Shown: positions 43,271-52,674 of the stretch, piece by piece
Layout: the number at the start of each line of letters is the position of its first letter
Position numbering within the stretch: position 1 is the first letter of the stretch
DNA from: Verrucomicrobiota bacterium
GTDB lineage: Bacteria > Verrucomicrobiota > Verrucomicrobiia > Limisphaerales > UBA1319
DNA length: 64,000 nt
Direction of reading: 5' to 3'
Assembly (NCBI GenBank): GCA_022709905.1
Contig: JAKLHY010000015.1
Location: 49,328 to 113,327, forward strand
Program-made: the position numbers and the translations under genes
Notes under the pieces: model-generated
Told to the model about the DNA's origin: nothing
Databases searched by the model: none
What the model saw: the letters and a program-made list of their open reading frames with translations, nothing else

Positions 43271-44628
43271 AACCTCATACGCCCCTGCGCTTGTTTCTCA
43301 TCCTTTTGCTGTCGGCATCCGTTGTTCCGCAGTCTTCGTTTGCCGCAGCCCGGCCCAATTTCCTCCTGATCTTCACCGACGACCACGGCTACGGGGATGT
43401 CTCAACTTACCATCCGTCCGACGTCCGCACGCCCCACCTGGATCGGTTGGCGGCGGAAGGCATGCTGTTCAGCCGGATGCGAGCCAATTGCACGGTGTGC
43501 TCTCCGTCGCGAGCGGCCCTGCTCACCGGTCGCTACCCGGATCGCGTGGGGGTGCCCGGAGTCATTCGAACTCACCCGGATGATTCGTGGGGATTTTTTG
43601 ATCCGAAAACGCCAACGCTGGCCAACGAGCTGAAAAAGGCCGGTTACCACACCGCCCTCGTCGGCAAATGGCACCTCGGCCTCGATTCACCCAATACCCC
43701 AAACGAGCGCGGATTCGATTTTTTTCACGGTTTCCTCGGCGACATGATGGACAGCTACACCACCCACCTCCGCCATGGCCACAACTACATGCGCCGAAAT
43801 GCCGAGGTCATAGAACCGCAGGGGCATGCGACCGATCTGTTTTCGGATTGGGCCGCGGATTATATTCGGAAACGGTCCGCTAATCCCAACCAGCCTTTCT
43901 TCCTCTACCTTGCTTACAACGCCCCTCACTTCCCGATCGAGCCCCCAGCCGAATGGCTCGCAAAAGTGAAACAGCGCGCGCCCGATCTCGATGCGAAACG
44001 CGCCGCCAATGTCGCCCTCATTGAACACCTCGACCACAGTATTGGCCGTGTCCTTTCGGCATTGAAAGCATCCGGGCAGGAAAAGAATACCGTCGTGGTC
44101 TTCACGTCGGATAACGGCGGTTCCTTGCCCCATGCTCAAAACAATGATCCCTGGCGTGGTGGAAAGCAGGACCACTACGACGGAGGCCTGCGCGTGCCAT
44201 TCATGGCGCGTTGGCCCGCCCAAATCCCCCCAGGTTCCCATTGCGATTATGCAGGATTGAATTTCGATCTCTACCCGACCTTCCTCGAACTCGCCGGAAT
44301 CAAGCCTGCGGCGGATCTCGATGCCCTGAGCCTCGTGCCCGTCCTCAAGGGCGGCACGATCACGACTTCGCGCGACCTTTATTTCGTCCGGCGTGAGGGA
44401 GGCGCCGCTTACGGAGGCAAGAGCTACGAGGCCATCCTCCGCGGCCAGTGGAAGCTCCTTCAAAACAATCCCTGGTCGCCCCACGAACTCTACAACCTCG
44501 AAAACGATCCCCTCGAACGGACCAATCTCGCAACCTCGAATAGAAAATTGGCGAATGACCTGGCCGCTGCCCTTCGAAAACACATCCAACGCGGCGGCGC
44601 GACCCCGTGGCAGCCATCGGGGCAATGA
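43267..44628 (+). CDS. Secreted sulfatase, second copy
   Basis: A 453-residue arylsulfatase-family protein. Signal peptide [18 protein letters not shown], then [18 protein letters not shown]. The formylglycine motif CSPSR, within [16 protein letters not shown], lies near residue 80; the conserved GKWHLG, TSDNGG and GGLRVPF blocks are present, so the active site is complete. It differs clearly from the sulfatase before it and probably removes a different sulfate. Coupled translation with the upstream gene. Confidence 0.92.
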   Translation: MKPHTPLRLFLILLLSASVVPQSSFAAARPNFLLIFTDDHGYGDVSTYHPSDVRTPHLDRLAAEGMLFSRMRANCTVCSPSRAALLTGRYPDRVGVPGVIRTHPDDSWGFFDPKTPTLANELKKAGYHTALVGKWHLGLDSPNTPNERGFDFFHGFLGDMMDSYTTHLRHGHNYMRRNAEVIEPQGHATDLFSDWAADYIRKRSANPNQPFFLYLAYNAPHFPIEPPAEWLAKVKQRAPDLDAKRAANVALIEHLDHSIGRVLSALKASGQEKNTVVVFTSDNGGSLPHAQNNDPWRGGKQDHYDGGLRVPFMARWPAQIPPGSHCDYAGLNFDLYPTFLELAGIKPAADLDALSLVPVLKGGTITTSRDLYFVRREGGAAYGGKSYEAILRGQWKLLQNNPWSPHELYNLENDPLERTNLATSNRKLANDLAAALRKHIQRGGATPWQPSGQ

Positions 44629-44664
44629 ACGAAATGTCGGTCGCGTTCTCGGGAATGCCGAAGC

Positions 44665-44720
44665 CCGCATTGGATCGTGCCTCCTCGACCCAAGAGACTT
44701 TATCTTTTATTTTAAGGGCT
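44665..44720 (-). repeat. Dispersed repeat copy B (AGCCCTTAAAATAA type)
   Basis: On the minus strand it reads AGCCCTTAAAATAAAAGATA and on to the hairpin CTTG-GGT-CGAG, then GAGGCACGATCCAATGCGG. About 45 of 56 positions match copy A. It fills most of the 103-bp gap between the convergent second sulfatase and pseudopilin genes. Confidence 0.65.
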
Positions 44721-44731
44721 TTTTCCAGAGT

Positions 44732-45565
44732 TCATTGTTTTTTCCGGGTGGACCGTTCCTGCATCCAAATGACATCGGGATTTTTGGGGGAGGGCCGATT
44801 GAGGGGCAAGTCCTGGCCGCGTTTCAAGGTTGGGAAAGTCCGGCTGTCGACCCATTTTTTAATTTCGGAGTGACCGTCGGCAAAGGAGAATCCCCCCGCC
44901 TGATTATGATAGCTGGCGGGGAAATCGACGATGTAAACACTCTGGGGTTTGTCGGGATAGCCGGCCATGTCGACGCAGAACTCGCCGTCGTTGATGCTGT
45001 CCTCGCGTTCATCCAGGAACACCCAGGTCATGGTCGGACCGGGATCGACGACGTCGCTGAGTTTAAAGTATTGTTTGAAGCCCGCGGTCCAGAGAGTGCC
45101 GCCGAACCAGTTGTCCATGGCCATGCTGCGGACCCGGGGCATGTTTTTGCCCTGGACCTTGACGGTGGAGCGGTCGGCGGGGCATCGCCAGATCGAGGGT
45201 GTTTTTCCGCAATAGGACCACAAGGGACTGCGGGTGATATCCTTCTCGATATCCCAATTTGAACGATTCGCCCCATTTTGATCGAGGCTCCCGAGCACCC
45301 AGCAAGAGGAGGCGTTGCGGTCGGTTTCGGTGGTATACGCAAGAGGGGTCTTGTCATCGTTATCATCGGTATACAGCCGCCAGGCCAGTGTAAGTTGCCG
45401 ATGGTTATTCATGCAGAAGATGCCCTGCGACTTGGTTTTGGCCTTGGCCAGGGCCGGAAGGAGCATGCCGGCCAGGATGGCGATGATGGCGATAACGACC
45501 AGCAACTCGATGAGGGTAAATCCCGCGACGCACGCGGGCCTGAGACTGCGTTTTAGGCCTTTCAT
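44732..45565 (-). CDS. Type II secretion pseudopilin-like protein
   Basis: A 277-residue protein with the prepilin motif [18 protein letters not shown] at about 16-33, cleaved by a prepilin peptidase before Phe. The body is the large class typical of Verrucomicrobia ([38 protein letters not shown]). These proteins are numerous in the phylum, and their role in secretion or surface structure is unsettled. The start ATG at 45563-45565 has a GGGGAGC ribosome binding site; the frame is open 15 codons further upstream. Likely the end of the 46-52 kb cluster or a separate unit. Confidence 0.88.
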   Translation of the reverse strand: MKGLKRSLRPACVAGFTLIELLVVIAIIAILAGMLLPALAKAKTKSQGIFCMNNHRQLTLAWRLYTDDNDDKTPLAYTTETDRNASSCWVLGSLDQNGANRSNWDIEKDITRSPLWSYCGKTPSIWRCPADRSTVKVQGKNMPRVRSMAMDNWFGGTLWTAGFKQYFKLSDVVDPGPTMTWVFLDEREDSINDGEFCVDMAGYPDKPQSVYIVDFPASYHNQAGGFSFADGHSEIKKWVDSRTFPTLKRGQDLPLNRPSPKNPDVIWMQERSTRKKQ

Positions 45566-45708
45566 TTTGCTCCCCTTTGCGGCCAATCGACGGCGTCTTC
45601 CGCCGCCCAATGGTCAGATTCATTCGTCAGGCTTATTCAGGAATCACGCTGAGAACTAAGAGACCATGCTTTCGCCCAAATCACAAGCCGAATCGGGTCT
45701 TTCCCGGT

Positions 45709-46209
45709 TTACTTGAGGCGCTGGAAGGCCACGTCGTAGTTCTGCTGAATTGCGGCCTGGTAATAAGTGCCGACCAATTGATCGATGCCGGGATGATGGA
45801 TCAGCGTGTAAGTGCAGCCCGGATAGCCCTCATCACGCAACTCGACAAAGATCTTGGTCGTGGATCCTTCCTGGGTGGCACGCGCGGTATAAACGTTAAT
45901 GGGCCGGGGATTGAAGTAGCGGGCTTCGAGGGTGCCATCGGCGTTGGCCCGGAGTATTTCCAGAATGTAGTCGCCGTCGGTGCGAGCCCATTTGCCTGGC
46001 AGAATTCGGAACTCCGAACGCGCCTGAGGAGGAGGAGAATTCGTGGCGGGGGCGTTTGTCGAAGTTAAAGGTGCCGATTCGGACGGGGCGGGTGTCGGGG
46101 AACAGCCGGCGCCCAGCCAACCCAAAACGCTGATCGCGAGGAATACAGGACAGGCGGAGCTCCACGCGAAGGCTTTGACGAGGTTCCAAGCCGGTATTTC
46201 ACGGGCCAT
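45709..46209 (-). CDS. Predicted lipoprotein, unrecognised
   Basis: A 166-residue protein with a signal peptide ending in the lipobox LGAGC, then a Ser/Pro/Thr-rich linker (SPTPAPSESAPLTSTNAP) and a small beta-rich domain of about 95 residues (GKWARTDGDYILEILRANAD, AIQQNYDVAFQRLK). It should be anchored to a membrane on the outside. I chose the ATG at 46207-46209; the ATG at 46261-46263, 6 nt after the upstream gene stop, would add 18 residues to the front of the signal peptide. Function unknown. Confidence 0.65.
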   Translation of the reverse strand: MAREIPAWNLVKAFAWSSACPVFLAISVLGWLGAGCSPTPAPSESAPLTSTNAPATNSPPPQARSEFRILPGKWARTDGDYILEILRANADGTLEARYFNPRPINVYTARATQEGSTTKIFVELRDEGYPGCTYTLIHHPGIDQLVGTYYQAAIQQNYDVAFQRLK

Positions 46210-46269
46210 AATGCCTGGGAGTTTGAGCCGGATCCTGTTATTCGTCAACTGATGATTGGACATCCGCGA

Positions 46270-47103
46270 TTAATGTCGAAAAGGATTCTTGGAGGCAGGC
46301 GGCGCGGCATCGACAAGATCTTTGGGTTTGAACGGATTGGAGGAGGGGGAGGCCAATCCCGGATCGGCGGGCAAGCAGGTGGGAGCCACCAAAAGGTAGA
46401 TCCAGCCTACTCCCAGGTGCAATCCTGTTGAGACCAGGAAACCCACCAGTTCAAGCTGGCGGATCGCAAATAAGACCAGCGACATACTCAGAAACAATGC
46501 GCCTGGCAAGAGGGCGGCGGCGGCCAGTTTGAGGCAGGTGGATCCGCCCGTCTGTCGCTGCATCAGAGTGGCCAGCAGGGAGACCACTGGCGCATAAAGC
46601 AGGGCGAGAAGATGCCAGATTAAGACAAGCAGCAGCATCCAAAAAAGCGAGAGTCCAACGCAAACAAACGGTTTCCAGGTGTCCCATCGGGGTTGGATGA
46701 CCGCCTGTCCAAGGTCGATGGATCCGGATGCGAGGTAGTTGCCGGTGATGTGGCCGAAGATCGTCACGATTTTCCAATGGTTCTTGCTGAGTTGAACCAG
46801 GATGTCAGAGGTCTGGCCGAGTTGGCTGGAAGCCTCCAGATCGACTTGGATCGACAGAAGGGGACCTTCTGCGAGGCGTTCGGTTTCCCGGCCCGTCCAA
46901 CGAAGTTGTCCCTCCGCGATTTCCGCCTTCTCGGGGAGTCTTTCGACAGCCTGGTCCAGCACCGGAATCACCCCCAGCAAAAGCAGACACGCAAAACAGA
47001 GTGCGCTCACGGCGGCAACCAGGATCTGGACCAGCCATAGACGCGTCCAGGAGGCGCAGGCAAAGGCGGCGACTCCGCCGAATGTCAACGGTTGCCACGC
47101 CAT
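46270..47103 (-). CDS. Predicted polytopic membrane protein
   Basis: A 277-residue protein with about four or five hydrophobic helices: one near residues 24-47, two at about 145-180, and two near 195-245, and a soluble loop of about 90 residues between the first and second. The C terminus (about 250-277) is hydrophilic and rich in Pro and Lys. I do not recognise a family. Same strand and close spacing to neighbours on both sides. The start ATG at 47101-47103 gives MAWQPLTFGG. Confidence 0.6.
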   Translation of the reverse strand: MAWQPLTFGGVAAFACASWTRLWLVQILVAAVSALCFACLLLLGVIPVLDQAVERLPEKAEIAEGQLRWTGRETERLAEGPLLSIQVDLEASSQLGQTSDILVQLSKNHWKIVTIFGHITGNYLASGSIDLGQAVIQPRWDTWKPFVCVGLSLFWMLLLVLIWHLLALLYAPVVSLLATLMQRQTGGSTCLKLAAAALLPGALFLSMSLVLFAIRQLELVGFLVSTGLHLGVGWIYLLVAPTCLPADPGLASPSSNPFKPKDLVDAAPPASKNPFRH

Positions 47104-47142
47104 GGATTGAAAACGAACGTTGTCGAAAAGACGCCAAACCGC

Positions 47143-47613
47143 CTATCCTTCGTTCGAAGGCGGCGCAATGGGCGGCTGATCGGGGTCGGTTGGGGGCTGT
47201 TGTTGTTGTTGCTGCGGAGGTTTGACCACCGTCACCGCCAGCGGAAACCGCAGTTTCATGACGTCGTCCACTAGGATCTCCAAAAAGTAGGTCCCGGCGG
47301 CTCGGAACTCGATCTGGCTAAACAGGGTCACATTTGTCGCATGATGCGAGGGATCCTGAAGCGCAAACTTGACCTGGCTTTTCCGAACAACCGTTGTCTG
47401 GTCGGGGGCCATCAAACGAACGCTCTCGGTGAATTGGCCAATCCCGGCTGTCCATCGGTTGAACACGCACAATTTGAGAGCGGTGATCGGCACCTGGGGG
47501 ACCCGGATGGCTCCGATAATCCCAATCAGAATGAAGTTTCCGTTGATCTCTTGGCGCACCTCTTCGCAGAGCAAAGAGGCCTGTAAGTCAGGCAAAATTC
47601 GAGTTGGATTCAT
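47143..47613 (-). CDS. Conserved hypothetical protein with beta-sandwich look
   Basis: A 156-residue protein. It starts PTRILPDLQASLLCEEVRQE, then GNFILIGIIG; the second half ends in a Gln- and Pro-rich tail (PPQQQQQQPP). The body is beta-strand-like with no signal peptide. It resembles small verrucomicrobial proteins of the DUF6941 kind, but I am not certain. Probably cytoplasmic. Located between folD and the membrane protein gene. Confidence 0.6.
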   Translation of the reverse strand: MNPTRILPDLQASLLCEEVRQEINGNFILIGIIGAIRVPQVPITALKLCVFNRWTAGIGQFTESVRLMAPDQTTVVRKSQVKFALQDPSHHATNVTLFSQIEFRAAGTYFLEILVDDVMKLRFPLAVTVVKPPQQQQQQPPTDPDQPPIAPPSNEG

Positions 47614-47668
47614 AAGGATTTATTAAAGCGTGATTTTGGGAGGAATGTTTCGAGCAGACTCGGGGGGG

Positions 47669-48571
47669 TTACACCGCTGGAGGGATGCCTGTGGCCACCT
47701 CAGCAGCCCGAACCGTGTTGCGCATCAGCATGGCAATCGTCATCGGCCCCACGCCGCCCGGATTCGGCGTGATCCGACCCGCCAGCGGTTGGACCGCGGC
47801 AAAGTCGACATCTCCCACCAGGCGGTAGCCGGATTTGGCGGATGGATCCTCAACACGATTGACACCGACGTCGATAACCACCGCGCCCGGCTTGACCATT
47901 AAAGCCTTTACAAACTCGGGCACTCCGATCGCCGCAATCAAGATATCCGCCTGACGGCAGCGTCCGGGAATATCCCGGCTCAGGGAATGGCAGAGGGTGA
48001 CCGTCGCGTTGGCGGTCCGGGATTTTTGGATCAAAATCGACAGCATGGGTTTGCCGACGATATTCCCGCGTCCCAAGATCACCACCTCAGCCCCCTGGAT
48101 GGGCGTTTGGGATCGAATCAGCAACTCGTGGACCCCCGCCGGTGTGCATGGCGCAAATCCCGAGGGATCTCCCAACATCAGTTTGCCCACGTTTGTTGGA
48201 TGAAATCCATCCACATCCTTGGAGGGCAACACAGCCGCGAATACTGTGGCGGAATCGATGTGGCGGGGCAACGGGGCTTGGACCAGGACGCCATGGAGCC
48301 GAGGATCCGCATTGAGCCGATCCAGTAAAGCGAGCAATTCAGTCTGGGAAGTTTGTTCAGGCAGGAGATGCAACTCCGAGCGGATTCCCAGCCGCGCGCA
48401 CATACGTTCCTTCATCCCGACATAGACTTTGGAGGCGGGATCCTCGCCGACCCGCACAAAAGCGAGGCCGGGTTGCACCCCCTTTTCCCTCAGCCGGGCA
48501 ATACGCTCGACGGTCTCGCGATGGATGTCCTCCGCTATCGCCCGTCCGTCAATCAAGTTCGAGACAGTCAT
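47669..48571 (-). CDS. folD: Bifunctional methylenetetrahydrofolate dehydrogenase/cyclohydrolase FolD
   Basis: A 300-residue FolD. Catalytic region PASKVYVGMKERMCARLGI with the conserved Tyr and Lys, then GVLVQAPLPRHID, the CTPAGVHELL and GRGNIVGKPM motifs, and the end VGPMTIAMLMRNTV. It interconverts methylene- and formyl-tetrahydrofolate with NADP. The ATG at 48569-48571 overlaps the TGA of the upstream SH3 gene by one base (TGATG), so coupled translation is likely. Confidence 0.96.
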   Translation of the reverse strand: MTVSNLIDGRAIAEDIHRETVERIARLREKGVQPGLAFVRVGEDPASKVYVGMKERMCARLGIRSELHLLPEQTSQTELLALLDRLNADPRLHGVLVQAPLPRHIDSATVFAAVLPSKDVDGFHPTNVGKLMLGDPSGFAPCTPAGVHELLIRSQTPIQGAEVVILGRGNIVGKPMLSILIQKSRTANATVTLCHSLSRDIPGRCRQADILIAAIGVPEFVKALMVKPGAVVIDVGVNRVEDPSAKSGYRLVGDVDFAAVQPLAGRITPNPGGVGPMTIAMLMRNTVRAAEVATGIPPAV

Positions 48572-49569
48572 CAAGGAGCGGGTTCCAGGGTTTGAATGTT
48601 CAGCACGGGAGTATTAGTCCAGCGCGAGTCGATGAATTCCTCGCCCGTCACAAGGACCTTCTGTCCCCGATACTCCTTAATGACGATGTTGGTCGAGGGA
48701 CTAAAGAGATAATTGATGGTCTTTCGGGTTTGTGGATTCACCAATTCGTAATAAGTCGGCGCCTGGATACTGAAAGTGCTGCGGACAATCCCCTCGCGCG
48801 TGACGACCCTTCGCTCGGGAACAGCCTCGCCGGCAACGGGCGGCGGAATAATGACCGGGGGCAGAGTCAATGTCGGCGGAGGCACCATCTTGGGCGCCGG
48901 CGCAGGGGCCGGAGTTGGCGGTGGCGCTTGATCCACCGCTTCTTTGACGGCGGGTTCATCAGCGACAGTCACCACGGTGGGTGGCATGGGCGGAGGCTCG
49001 GCTTCCACCTTTTGGACGGGTGCAATGGCCACAGGAGGAACAATCGTGGTTTTTTCGGGCTCGACCGCCTTCTCCGCTGTGGCGGCGGAAACTTCTGAAT
49101 TCTGAATGTATTCCGACGCAACAAAGGCGTAGGCGGATTTCGGCGCCTCAATCTCCATCCAATCCTCCACCGCGCGGATCTCCTTGACGGTATCTCCCTG
49201 AAGCAGGAGACCAATCACGCTGTAGTTCTCTCCCGGGCCGGAGCGAATATTCAGCTTCCGGGCTTTCACGGTCTTGTTGGTGCGATCGAGAAAGGTGGCG
49301 TTTACCCAGACCGGCGTATTGGCAGGCATCCGAATGCGAAACCAGTTGGTGGGCTCGCCGACTTTGGGTTTCACAGCCGGGATGGCCTCGAGGATGGCAA
49401 TGGTCTCACCCTTTTTTAGTTGAGTGATCACTTCGCCCCCCAGGGAGGGCAAGCCTCGAACGTTCACCCGATCGGCTTGAACCGTGGCCGTTTCCTCGGC
49501 TGGCGACCTGAAACCCAGGACCATGCCGGCCGCGAGAAACATCCGAATCAACCAATACCTTGTTTTCAT
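48571..49569 (-). CDS. Secreted SH3-domain protein
   Basis: A 332-residue exported protein. A signal peptide (WLIRMFLAAGMVLGF) is followed by two bacterial SH3 domains (about 30-90, VNVRGLPSLGGEVITQLKKG, and 100-160, LNIRSGPGENYSVIGLLLQG), then a Pro- and Ala-rich linker of about 90 residues and a C-terminal domain of about 75 residues. Bacterial SH3 domains usually bind cell wall peptides. The ATG at 49567-49569 overlaps the rluB stop (ATGA). Its role is inferred as envelope-associated. Confidence 0.8.
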   Translation of the reverse strand: MKTRYWLIRMFLAAGMVLGFRSPAEETATVQADRVNVRGLPSLGGEVITQLKKGETIAILEAIPAVKPKVGEPTNWFRIRMPANTPVWVNATFLDRTNKTVKARKLNIRSGPGENYSVIGLLLQGDTVKEIRAVEDWMEIEAPKSAYAFVASEYIQNSEVSAATAEKAVEPEKTTIVPPVAIAPVQKVEAEPPPMPPTVVTVADEPAVKEAVDQAPPPTPAPAPAPKMVPPPTLTLPPVIIPPPVAGEAVPERRVVTREGIVRSTFSIQAPTYYELVNPQTRKTINYLFSPSTNIVIKEYRGQKVLVTGEEFIDSRWTNTPVLNIQTLEPAP

Positions 49570-50279
49570 AACCCAGCCAGTAAAGATTTTGTTTCCGGTT
49601 CTGTCAATGTCCGCCATCGACCGGTCGGCAGTTCCCCCAGCCGGACAGGGCCGATCCGGATGCGCTGGAGACGGTCGACTTCGAGATCCAACGCCTCCAA
49701 TAACCGGCGGATCTCGCGGTTTTTGCCCTCGGTCAATTCCAGTTCGATCAGACTATGATCCAGGCTGGACTGCAACAAACGTCCCCGCTTGATCTTCAGC
49801 AGATCGGGCCCGCAATGGATCCCGCGCTCCAACTGTTTGATCTGAGCGGGATGAACCCGGCCTCGGACGGTGACACGGTAGGTTTTGGTCACACCATACC
49901 GCGGATGGGCCACACGAAGGTGGAATTCACCGTCGTTGGTCATCAAAATCAAACCCTCGCTCTCCCGATCGAGGCGGCCAATGGTCGTTAGATCACTCCA
50001 CTCCCGAGGCAGCAGATCAGAAATGATCCGGCGTTTCTGCGGGTCGGAGCGGGTACAGACAACACCCCGCGGTTTGTGGACTGCGAGGTAGAGCTTTCGC
50101 TTGGATCGCAACCGTTCGCCATCGAGGCATACCTGATCACGCGCAGCGTCGATCTTCGTCCCCAGCACAGAGATGACCTGGCCGTTGACGGACACCCGGC
50201 CTTCCCGGATGAGGTCCTCGCACGCGCGGCGAGAGGCCACCCCGGCTTCCGCCATGAACTTTTGCAGACGCACCTGCAT
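49566..50279 (-). CDS. RsuA/RluB-family pseudouridine synthase
   Basis: A 237-residue enzyme. The S4 RNA-binding domain (about 1-60, RLQKFMAEAGVASRRACEDL) is followed by the catalytic domain with GRLDRESEGLILMTNDG, which holds the catalytic Asp, and LTEGKNREIRRLLEALDLEV. It modifies uridine in 16S or 23S rRNA; the exact site is not predictable. The ATG at 50277-50279 is chosen because it gives the usual S4 start; the frame extends 15 codons more. 115 bp downstream of the small basic protein gene on the same strand. Confidence 0.9.
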   Translation of the reverse strand: MQVRLQKFMAEAGVASRRACEDLIREGRVSVNGQVISVLGTKIDAARDQVCLDGERLRSKRKLYLAVHKPRGVVCTRSDPQKRRIISDLLPREWSDLTTIGRLDRESEGLILMTNDGEFHLRVAHPRYGVTKTYRVTVRGRVHPAQIKQLERGIHCGPDLLKIKRGRLLQSSLDHSLIELELTEGKNREIRRLLEALDLEVDRLQRIRIGPVRLGELPTGRWRTLTEPETKSLLAGL

Positions 50280-50394
50280 AATTCCGCACTCAGGCGCGCG
50301 GCAGGCGCCTTCTCCAGAATCCAATCTCGTCCGCCTGTGTCCCGAACATTCGGGAAAACCACCCGCACAGAATGGGGACGGCTATCCGGATCGG

Positions 50395-50550
50395 CTAGGC
50401 CTCGGGTTTGGTCTTCCGCAAACCGGTGACTCGGTCCCCCTCTTTCCACTGATCACGTTTTTTCAATAATTCCACCCGCTCAAACCGCTTCAAGACATTC
50501 CGCTTGGCGCCCAAGGTGGACGCCGATTTTAGACTACGATGTTGCGACAT
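50395..50550 (-). CDS. Verrucomicrobia/Chlamydiae small basic protein
   Basis: A 51-codon gene, MSQHRSLKSASTLGAKRNVL then KRFERVELLKKRDQWKEGDR and VTGLRKTKPEA. It matches the conserved small basic protein family (TIGR04137) reported only from Chlamydiae, Verrucomicrobia and relatives. It is highly basic and probably associates with nucleic acid or ribosome; its real function is unknown. ATG at 50548-50550, 24 nt after the CsgG-like gene, with the rluB-type gene following. Confidence 0.9.
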   Translation of the reverse strand: MSQHRSLKSASTLGAKRNVLKRFERVELLKKRDQWKEGDRVTGLRKTKPEA

Positions 50551-50574
50551 ATTCGTTCAGTTTCTTCTATGTTC

Positions 50575-51585
50575 TCAGTTCTTCTTAACCACCCAGCCCG
50601 CCTTGACTTCGGCGTTGCCCTGGTAACTGGCCTTGCTTCGTTCGGCCTGGACGCTATCCAGGGTCACCTCGCCCACCAGTTTTTCCTCGGAAAAAACCAC
50701 TTCGCCTTTATCATCCTTCGTATCGATGGTTTCAAAAAGCTGGAGCTTATCCCCAGCCTTCAGGCCCTGGTTGCCGCCCAGCGATACGATCACAACACCT
50801 TTGGAAGGAACAGCCAGCACCTTGCCAGGCGTTTTCTGGATGGCCAGCAACTGGTTCTGTTGATCTTGGACCTGCTGTTGTTCCGCGGCCTTGACCTTGT
50901 CTGCCGACTTGGCCTTCGCCTGCCGGCGCCCTGAAACAGGCACAGTGACACCGCGCACCTCGGTCACGATATTGCTCAGCGCCTTGACGGTGGCTTTGCC
51001 CAGCGCGCTATTCATAAAATCCTGGTTATGAAAGCCAATCCCGCCCCCATGACCCTTGACTCCCACGCCCACATCGAACGCCAAGCCGTTGTGCTGGCCC
51101 ACAGCACTACCCGTTCGAATCACACTCCGCGTGTAGGCATCCACGATCCGCCAATCGATCCGCACGTCGTTGCGGCTTTGGCCAAGCCCGAGGTTGCCGC
51201 CCGAGCCGGGAACAAATCCCCCGAGGTTGATGCCTCTCTTGTTGGCGCCGAACCGGGTGACCTTCCCCACAAACATGAAGTCGGCTCCCTTGAATCCTCC
51301 CTTGTCAACTTTCTCCTCTTCACTCATGTAACCGGCCTCGCCCATGTTGATCTCGTTAATCAAATCCTTGGTGGCTGTCGACTCCAATACCTCGAATTTT
51401 CCCACTTTGGTGAGTTCGGTAATGATCATTTCGGCCAAGCCCTCGCCCAAAGCCGGTTGCCATCCTTGGATTTGCGAAAGATCGCCATCGAGAGGCTTAA
51501 CGAAAATGGTTGGCAAAGAGTTATCCTGGGCGTTCCCCGCAATAAGCCCACCTATGACCAAGAATAGTGCTATAATTCTGTTCAT
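50575..51585 (-). CDS. CsgG-like outer-membrane or periplasmic protein
   Basis: A 336-residue exported protein. A signal peptide (IIALFLVIGGLIAGNAQ) is followed by a CsgG/penicillin-activator-like domain (LGEGLAEMIITELTKVGKFE, VLESTATKDLINEINMGE, ADFMFVGKVTRFGANKRGI), and a C-terminal part of about 100 residues with an SH3-like barrel preceded by a Gln-rich helix (AAEQQQVQDQQNQLLA). CsgG-type proteins form secretion pores or lipoprotein assemblies. The lipobox cysteine is not present, so it is not an obvious lipoprotein. Same strand as its neighbours. Confidence 0.8.
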   Translation of the reverse strand: MNRIIALFLVIGGLIAGNAQDNSLPTIFVKPLDGDLSQIQGWQPALGEGLAEMIITELTKVGKFEVLESTATKDLINEINMGEAGYMSEEEKVDKGGFKGADFMFVGKVTRFGANKRGINLGGFVPGSGGNLGLGQSRNDVRIDWRIVDAYTRSVIRTGSAVGQHNGLAFDVGVGVKGHGGGIGFHNQDFMNSALGKATVKALSNIVTEVRGVTVPVSGRRQAKAKSADKVKAAEQQQVQDQQNQLLAIQKTPGKVLAVPSKGVVIVSLGGNQGLKAGDKLQLFETIDTKDDKGEVVFSEEKLVGEVTLDSVQAERSKASYQGNAEVKAGWVVKKN

Positions 51586-51684
51586 AAACACTCTGTCCCA
51601 TGTTTCATTAACGAACCAACTCGACTATATAAGCAAACTCCAGCAATCTGAGGCAAATGTTTTTCCTGTTTTGACTCTGCCGCC

Positions 51685-52620
51685 TTAACCAGCGGCCTGG
51701 ATCAGTTCTTGAATTCTGGCAAGCGCTTGCTCGATCTTGAGACGCTCGGGCGGCCTGAACTTGTGGAAGGGTTCCGCCATGAAATCATTGCACAGCCCCA
51801 TGCACGATAGTCCGCACTTGATCCCTTTGATGATCGATGAGGGATGATGTCCCACCCGGTATAGCAGTTCACCCACCTGCACGACAATATGATGCAGTCG
51901 GCGGATCCGGGGAAGATCTCCCAGGCAAGCCGCTTCATAGAGGTCCACGTAAAGCCGGGGTAACAGGTTCGCCCCCCCGTTGACTCCTCCGTGCCCGCCC
52001 AGCAAAACCGATTCAGCCAAAAGATGTTCCGGACCAACCAGGATTGTCCACTCGGGACGGCGAGGAGCCAGCAGACAGAGCTGGTGAAAATAGTTCATGT
52101 CTCCGGAGCTGTCCTTGATCCCGACGATTTCCGGGTGATCCATCGCCCAGGATACGGTCTCCACGGCAAATGGCACCTTGGTCAGCGGAGGCATGTTGTA
52201 GAGAAACAAAGGAATCGATAGTTCCGGGAGCAGGTGATCGAGGTACTCCCGAAGTTCGGGCTGGCCTTCAGGAAGGTAATAGGGAGGCGCCAGGACGACG
52301 GCGGCCGCCCCCTTCTCAGCGGCATGGCGCGCCACACGCACTGATTCCATAAAGGCGGTGTCAGTGATGCCTACCAGCACGGGAACCCGTCCACGCACTT
52401 GCCGGCAAACGTGTTCTGTCAGTTCCTCCCGCAGTCGATAGCTCAGACTCGTTCCTTCTCCCGTAGTTCCCAGGATGAACAGGCCGTGAACGCCCCCGGC
52501 AAGAACATATTCCAGGAGACGCTCCAATCCCGCTTCGTCCAACTGGTCGCGAGCCAGCAACGGTGTGACTAACGGAGGGACAATGCCCCTTAAGGGTTGG
52601 GAAAAAGTGACCAGATTCAT
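51685..52620 (-). CDS. DapA-family aldolase/dihydrodipicolinate-synthase-like lyase
   Basis: A 311-residue TIM-barrel Schiff-base lyase. It shows GLFILGTTGEGTSLSYRLRE, the tyrosine region PPYYLPEGQPELREYLDHLL, and the catalytic Lys in IVGIKDSSGDMNYF, so the N-acetylneuraminate lyase superfamily fold and lysine are complete. Its substrate is probably a 2-keto acid, such as a sugar-acid catabolite. True DapA is possible, but the position away from lysine genes makes this less likely. Start ATG at 52618-52620. Confidence 0.85.
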   Translation of the reverse strand: MNLVTFSQPLRGIVPPLVTPLLARDQLDEAGLERLLEYVLAGGVHGLFILGTTGEGTSLSYRLREELTEHVCRQVRGRVPVLVGITDTAFMESVRVARHAAEKGAAAVVLAPPYYLPEGQPELREYLDHLLPELSIPLFLYNMPPLTKVPFAVETVSWAMDHPEIVGIKDSSGDMNYFHQLCLLAPRRPEWTILVGPEHLLAESVLLGGHGGVNGGANLLPRLYVDLYEAACLGDLPRIRRLHHIVVQVGELLYRVGHHPSSIIKGIKCGLSCMGLCNDFMAEPFHKFRPPERLKIEQALARIQELIQAAG

Positions 52621-52674
52621 GTTTTACCTTCTCGTTATGGGCCAGAACTCCGGGCTTCCGGATTTTGGCCTATC

